Assembly: GCA_011316305.1 (NCBI GenBank)
Contig: SAUG01000035.1
Coordinates: 186,001-250,000, forward strand
Direction of reading: 5' to 3'
Length of the DNA stretch: 64,000 nucleotides
DNA from: Rusavskia elegans
Lineage: Eukaryota; Ascomycota; Lecanoromycetes; Teloschistales; Teloschistaceae
Both the position numbers and the translations under genes were made by a program. Position 1 is the stretch's first letter. Each line of letters begins with the position of its first letter. The notes beneath the pieces are model-generated. The model saw only the letters and a list, made by a program, of their open reading frames with translations. It did no database searches and was not told where the DNA came from. This document shows positions 60,468 to 64,000 of the stretch, in pieces.

Positions 60468-61726
60468 TCATTGAGAGAGTCGTTTGACTGGGCGAGTCAC
60501 CGTTGCGTGCATATCGGCCCCCTTGTGAATAAGCAGGACCACGATATCCTCCTGCTTATGCTCGACGGCGAAATGCAGCGCGGTGCGACCACGACTGTCC
60601 GTTACCTCGATATCTGCCCCTCCGAGAAGCAGTGCATTGACCGTGTCCTCATGCCCGCCGCGGATCGCATGATGAAGAGCTGTCAAGCCGTCACCGTCAC
60701 GCGTGTCAGGCCGCATGCCCCGACGAAGGAGATATCGAACGATTGCACAGGAACCCTCTGCAGCTGCCAAATGCAGACATGTCTGCCCATGATCTTCGCC
60801 ACTGGCTGTTCTTGCGGGATAGCTGTTGCGTTCCCGTGGTCGACGATGTTGCTGCTGGTGGAAGCTGGAGGTGCGAGCCCGACCGCCCAGAGATGGCCGC
60901 TGCAATTCTTCTTGGTCTACTTCATCTGTGGACACGGGTGATGAGTTCTGTTGTATGCGACTATCTCTTGTTGGGAATCGCGCCAAAGATTCTCTCGTTG
61001 GATGCGATGACAGTCCGGTCACCACTGATTGCGCACGGGAGCGAGAGCCCATAATCGACGTTGGTGGAGCTGATGGATGTAAGGATGAGGAAGAAGCAGG
61101 CGATGCGTTCGGCAGCGGTAGCCTCTCTCTTCTCGAGCTCAATTCACGACCGGAACCACTGGGTGTACAGCGTTCACGATCCACCAGGACAGGTTGCGAG
61201 TTGATGTTTTTGCTCGCCGTACCCCTTACATCCATTGTTGGTTCATTGTCCGTCATGGGAGAAGGATAGATTGGTTCCGGATGCCAATTGGCGAAGGGTG
61301 GTTCCTGGACTAGGCTATCGAAAACGTCGAGGAGGTCTGTCTGCATTCCTCCCATATGACTATCATTTAGTCTGCTGCCTTGTCCAGGTAAGATGGTGGT
61401 CGTAGGTTCTTCCTCCCATGGCTGTCTTTCAAAAGAAGATGATAATGGATCCTCCTCATCATCGTTATTCGTCCTCCAATCTGGAGGCCAAAGCTGTTGA
61501 GGCTTTTCATGATGTTGTTGTTCTTCATTATGATGATGGGTTTGTTGCAACGGATTCTGCTGCGCAAATTGTCTTCGTCTGCCTGAAAGAAGAGAAAGAC
61601 ATGGTCAATATGCCGCAGCAGCGTCCATTCATACTACGACTACTTACGGTGATTCCTTTGTGCAATTCGGTTCTGCTCTCGGCGCCGTGCAGCCCGATCG
61701 AGGTCAGGCGCGTAAGTATCATCCAT
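60468..61726 (-). CDS. bZIP-basic-region/ankyrin-repeat protein, candidate regulator
   Basis: Probable nuclear transcription regulator. Exons 61726-61648 and 61582-60468 give 397 aa. The splice creates RRREQNRIAQRNHRRRRQ, a Yap-like bZIP basic region (NxxAQxxxR) with His where Phe or Tyr is usual. No leucine zipper follows; instead there is a Gln/His-rich then Ser/Pro-rich low-complexity middle (about 45-265). Three ankyrin repeats then run to the C-terminus (GQTCLHLAAAEGS, GLTALHHAIRGGHED, GRTALHFAVEHKQED). bZIP-ankyrin proteins are a known fungal type, and some sit beside metabolite clusters. It lies 5 kb beyond the last cluster enzyme and is the only transcription-factor-like gene seen in the GC-normal island. 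Control of the cluster is an inference. Confidence 0.88.
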
Positions 61727-63130
61727 AGTAGCAATAACAATAATGAAATCGAAACTCGGAGGTCGTACGATACTTGGTGATGTTGGGGAGCAGACCAGTA
61801 TTACAGGCTCTTCTGGGATTAGACTGCAGCAGGATTACTAGAGGATTACTCAGGCCGGGTTTTCCGTGAAGCATCAGAACATGTAAGCTACTGCAGCTGG
61901 ACTCCTGACTAAAGCCACTAAAATCCCAAACCTTCTGGAACTCCCTGACCGGGAAAAGCGGTGTGGGTAGGTGGCGACCATATCGGAATGGCCGACCATA
62001 TCGTCCCCTCATAGAGAGAGTTTTGATTCGTTAGTGTAGGGTTGTGGGGGACTGTCCTATCCCAGGCAGGTGGCCTGAAGTTATAGTGCTGATATAGGAT
62101 CTTAATAGGGGATGGGCAATATCGTAAGCTGCAGACGCTAAACGCGTCAAACAAGTGGCAATTTTGACAGAAAATCGAGCGTGAGGAGTCGTAAGGTCGA
62201 AATCCTCCAACCTCACGGCGACCTAAAGCAATCTTGTAGGAAACGAGCGAACTGTTGGTTGATCGTTGATTCAGCTTGCTAGGAACGCAGGACCAAGAAA
62301 TGTTGTCACGGTAGCTCACAAGGCTTTGTGAGCTACGACCGAAGCAAATCTAAGAAATCAGTCCTCGCTGAACTGCAATCAAAGCGTTTGGGATTGATCC
62401 CTGCAAAGACGGTCCTGAGGTCGGATACGGGTGAATTTTTGGCCCGTTCGACGCGAGGAATAACATTATGTTCCCGTGTTGTACTTCTGCCAGGTATGCA
62501 TTGGCCAATGGTAAGCAGAGGGTTGTATGATGACCACAGGCCCGGAATAAGATCCTACGACGATCTTCTCGTCAACCACCTGCTTAAAAGAGCGCGGAAG
62601 CCTTCGGATACAGCAAGGAGCTGTATCGAGCCATGAATCGTGTCGGCTGCGGACGGATGGATATCACGCCATCTGATCCTGCCGAACGCCAATGGATTAT
62701 CAACAGGAACGATGGCATGCGCCAACGCCATGGTGACACTCTATGGTCTCCAGAGGCAAGATGTCGACAATGCCGGCAATGCAATTGTCCATGTTTGCTA
62801 CGGCCTGAGTTGCCGTTCTTGTTCAGCGTATTATAGTCGGACGCTCGCTTGAGAATATGCAAAGGTTGACTATCCAGGATAGCCTTCGTTGGCCAGCTAA
62901 CAAGATTCAAGTCACTCCGAGCCCGCAGGCTTGCCACGTCAAAGTATAATTCAAAAAGTGATCTAACTGTGCTGGCCAATCAAGAGATGGCTTTCCTAAA
63001 ACGCAATCGCTCATGCAGCATTTCATGTCGGAAGGCGGAGTGTCTCGGGAGCGCAACAACTGAACGCAACATACTAGCGGGCGCAACAATACCCCACCAA
63101 CTAACAACTCTATATAAGCAGACGACCACT
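61727..63130. other. Gene-free right flank of the island
   Basis: 1.4 kb of normal-composition DNA, including the presumed promoter of the bZIP-ankyrin gene. Several short frames exist on both strands, but none has a recognised domain or convincing splicing. Confidence 0.6.
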
Positions 63131-64000
63131 TTTTATACGCTTTTTAAAAATTATAAAGAGTACGTCTTCTAAAGCTCTATCGAATCTATAGTTCTATTTT
63201 TTTAGAATTTTTCTTAATATACTAGCTATTTATATATAGAGGTAATAGAATTTTAGTAAAGGTTTTAGCGTTCCGTAGAGCTTTAGAAATAGCCAAAATT
63301 TTCGAAAGTATTCTAGAATCTAGATTATATAAATCTAACGAATTATTTTTTTTTTTTATTATTTTATTTGTTTTTTTAATACTCGGTCAACCGTCGGTTC
63401 CGTAAATAATTCACTTTAGTATTGGTACGCTAGCGTTAGATACACGGTATAAGAACTAGTACCCCAGTCTAATTAACTTAAACTAAAGAATTATATAAAA
63501 TTAACTTTAATTTATTCTATAATACGCTCGTAGTATAAACTTCTATAGTTTATTTAAAATATAACGTAGTAGAATTTTCGTATATATATATACTTTATAG
63601 TCGCTTCTTTTTCGTCTTCTTTTACCAGTATTTACTATCGTATCTAACGTACGTATCTTCCGTAACAGCCTAGGCTGCAGGCTAATATATATAGAACCTC
63701 TACTAATACTATAACTACGATTATATCTTTCTAATTTAAAAAAATAGATTTTAAAATCGCCGAATTCGAGCTATTCGATTACGTCGACCGAGTTCTCGCT
63801 AGTCCGCCTACTATAACGGACTTCGAATCCTAAAATCCGATAGTCTTAAATACGACGCTAAAGTCTCGTATTCCGAATCCGCCGGAACCGTATAGCTTTA
63901 GCGACCGTATTAGACTTCTAGTAGGAACCCTTATCCTGCTAGAATTGGAGCAGGAATCTAAGCTGGCCGTTAAGCTAGTAGTCGTCGAGTATCTAGATAG
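63131..64000. other. AT-rich RIP-type repeat block (right)
   Basis: Composition switches to AT-rich within about 60 bp around 63,100-63,160. The block holds a copy of the 0.93-kb repeat family and is cut by the window end. Confidence 0.85.
63365..64000 (+). repeat. 0.93-kb dispersed repeat family, copy 4 (truncated by window)
   Basis: Shares TTGTTTTTTTAATACTCGG, CCGTCGGTTCCGTAA, TACGCTAGCGTTAGATA, AATTCGAGCTATTCGA and CTAGTAGTCGTCGAGTATC with 9640-10300, in the same order and orientation. It is less AT-shifted than that copy. Confidence 0.75.

Noticed and set aside
62328..62979. Overlapping 100-130-codon frames on both strands
   Set aside because: No domain or convincing splice structure; overlapping opposite-strand frames of similar length suggest chance.

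Overview
The window is from a filamentous ascomycete (Pezizomycotina, possibly Eurotiomycetes). The evidence is short (about 50-90 bp) spliceosomal introns with GTNNGT...YAG ends, a complete fungal secondary-metabolite gene set, and very AT-rich blocks that look mutated by RIP (repeat-induced point mutation, C to T at CpA). I cannot name the species. No rRNA, tRNA or CRISPR locus was recognised. All gene models below were spliced by eye; each was checked for an open frame across the junctions and for family motifs on both sides.

Layout. (1) 1 to about 24,440: an AT-rich, almost gene-free block of decayed transposons. It holds a chromovirus (Ty3/gypsy) integrase-chromodomain relic, LTR-like copies, a roughly 0.93-kb repeat in inverted copies, four copies of a 160-bp element with terminal inverted repeats, and one young solo LTR with an exact 5-bp target duplication. 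(2) About 24,500 to 55,460: normal-GC DNA carrying a biosynthetic cluster. In order: P450 (-), non-reducing PKS (+), threonine-aldolase-like PLP enzyme (-), MFS transporter (-), FAD monooxygenase (+), FMN alpha-hydroxy-acid oxidase/dehydrogenase (-), cystathionine gamma-synthase-like PLP enzyme (+), NRPS-like C'-A-T protein (-), ATP-grasp ligase (+), acyl-CoA/AMP ligase (+) and an aromatic aminotransferase (-). (3) About 56,880 to 61,730: a casein kinase I paralog with a damaged splice site, a gene-poor stretch, and a bZIP-type basic region fused to ankyrin repeats (candidate regulator). (4) From about 63,130: AT-rich repeat DNA again, with a further copy of the 0.93-kb repeat.

How the genes may work together (inference). 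The PKS has SAT-KS-AT-PT-ACP-hydrolase domains. Its terminal hydrolase resembles that of the methylated-orsellinate (DMOA-type) synthases, but I see no C-methyltransferase domain, so an unmethylated aromatic acid is plausible. Around it are three PLP enzymes (aldolase, gamma-synthase, aminotransferase), two oxidative flavoenzymes, a P450, and three carboxylate-activating enzymes (A-T protein, ATP-grasp, acyl-CoA ligase). This suggests an aromatic polyketide joined to one or more non-proteinogenic amino acids by amide bonds. I do not recognise this combination as any cluster I know. It is the best candidate in the window for an undescribed system, and a database comparison would be decisive.
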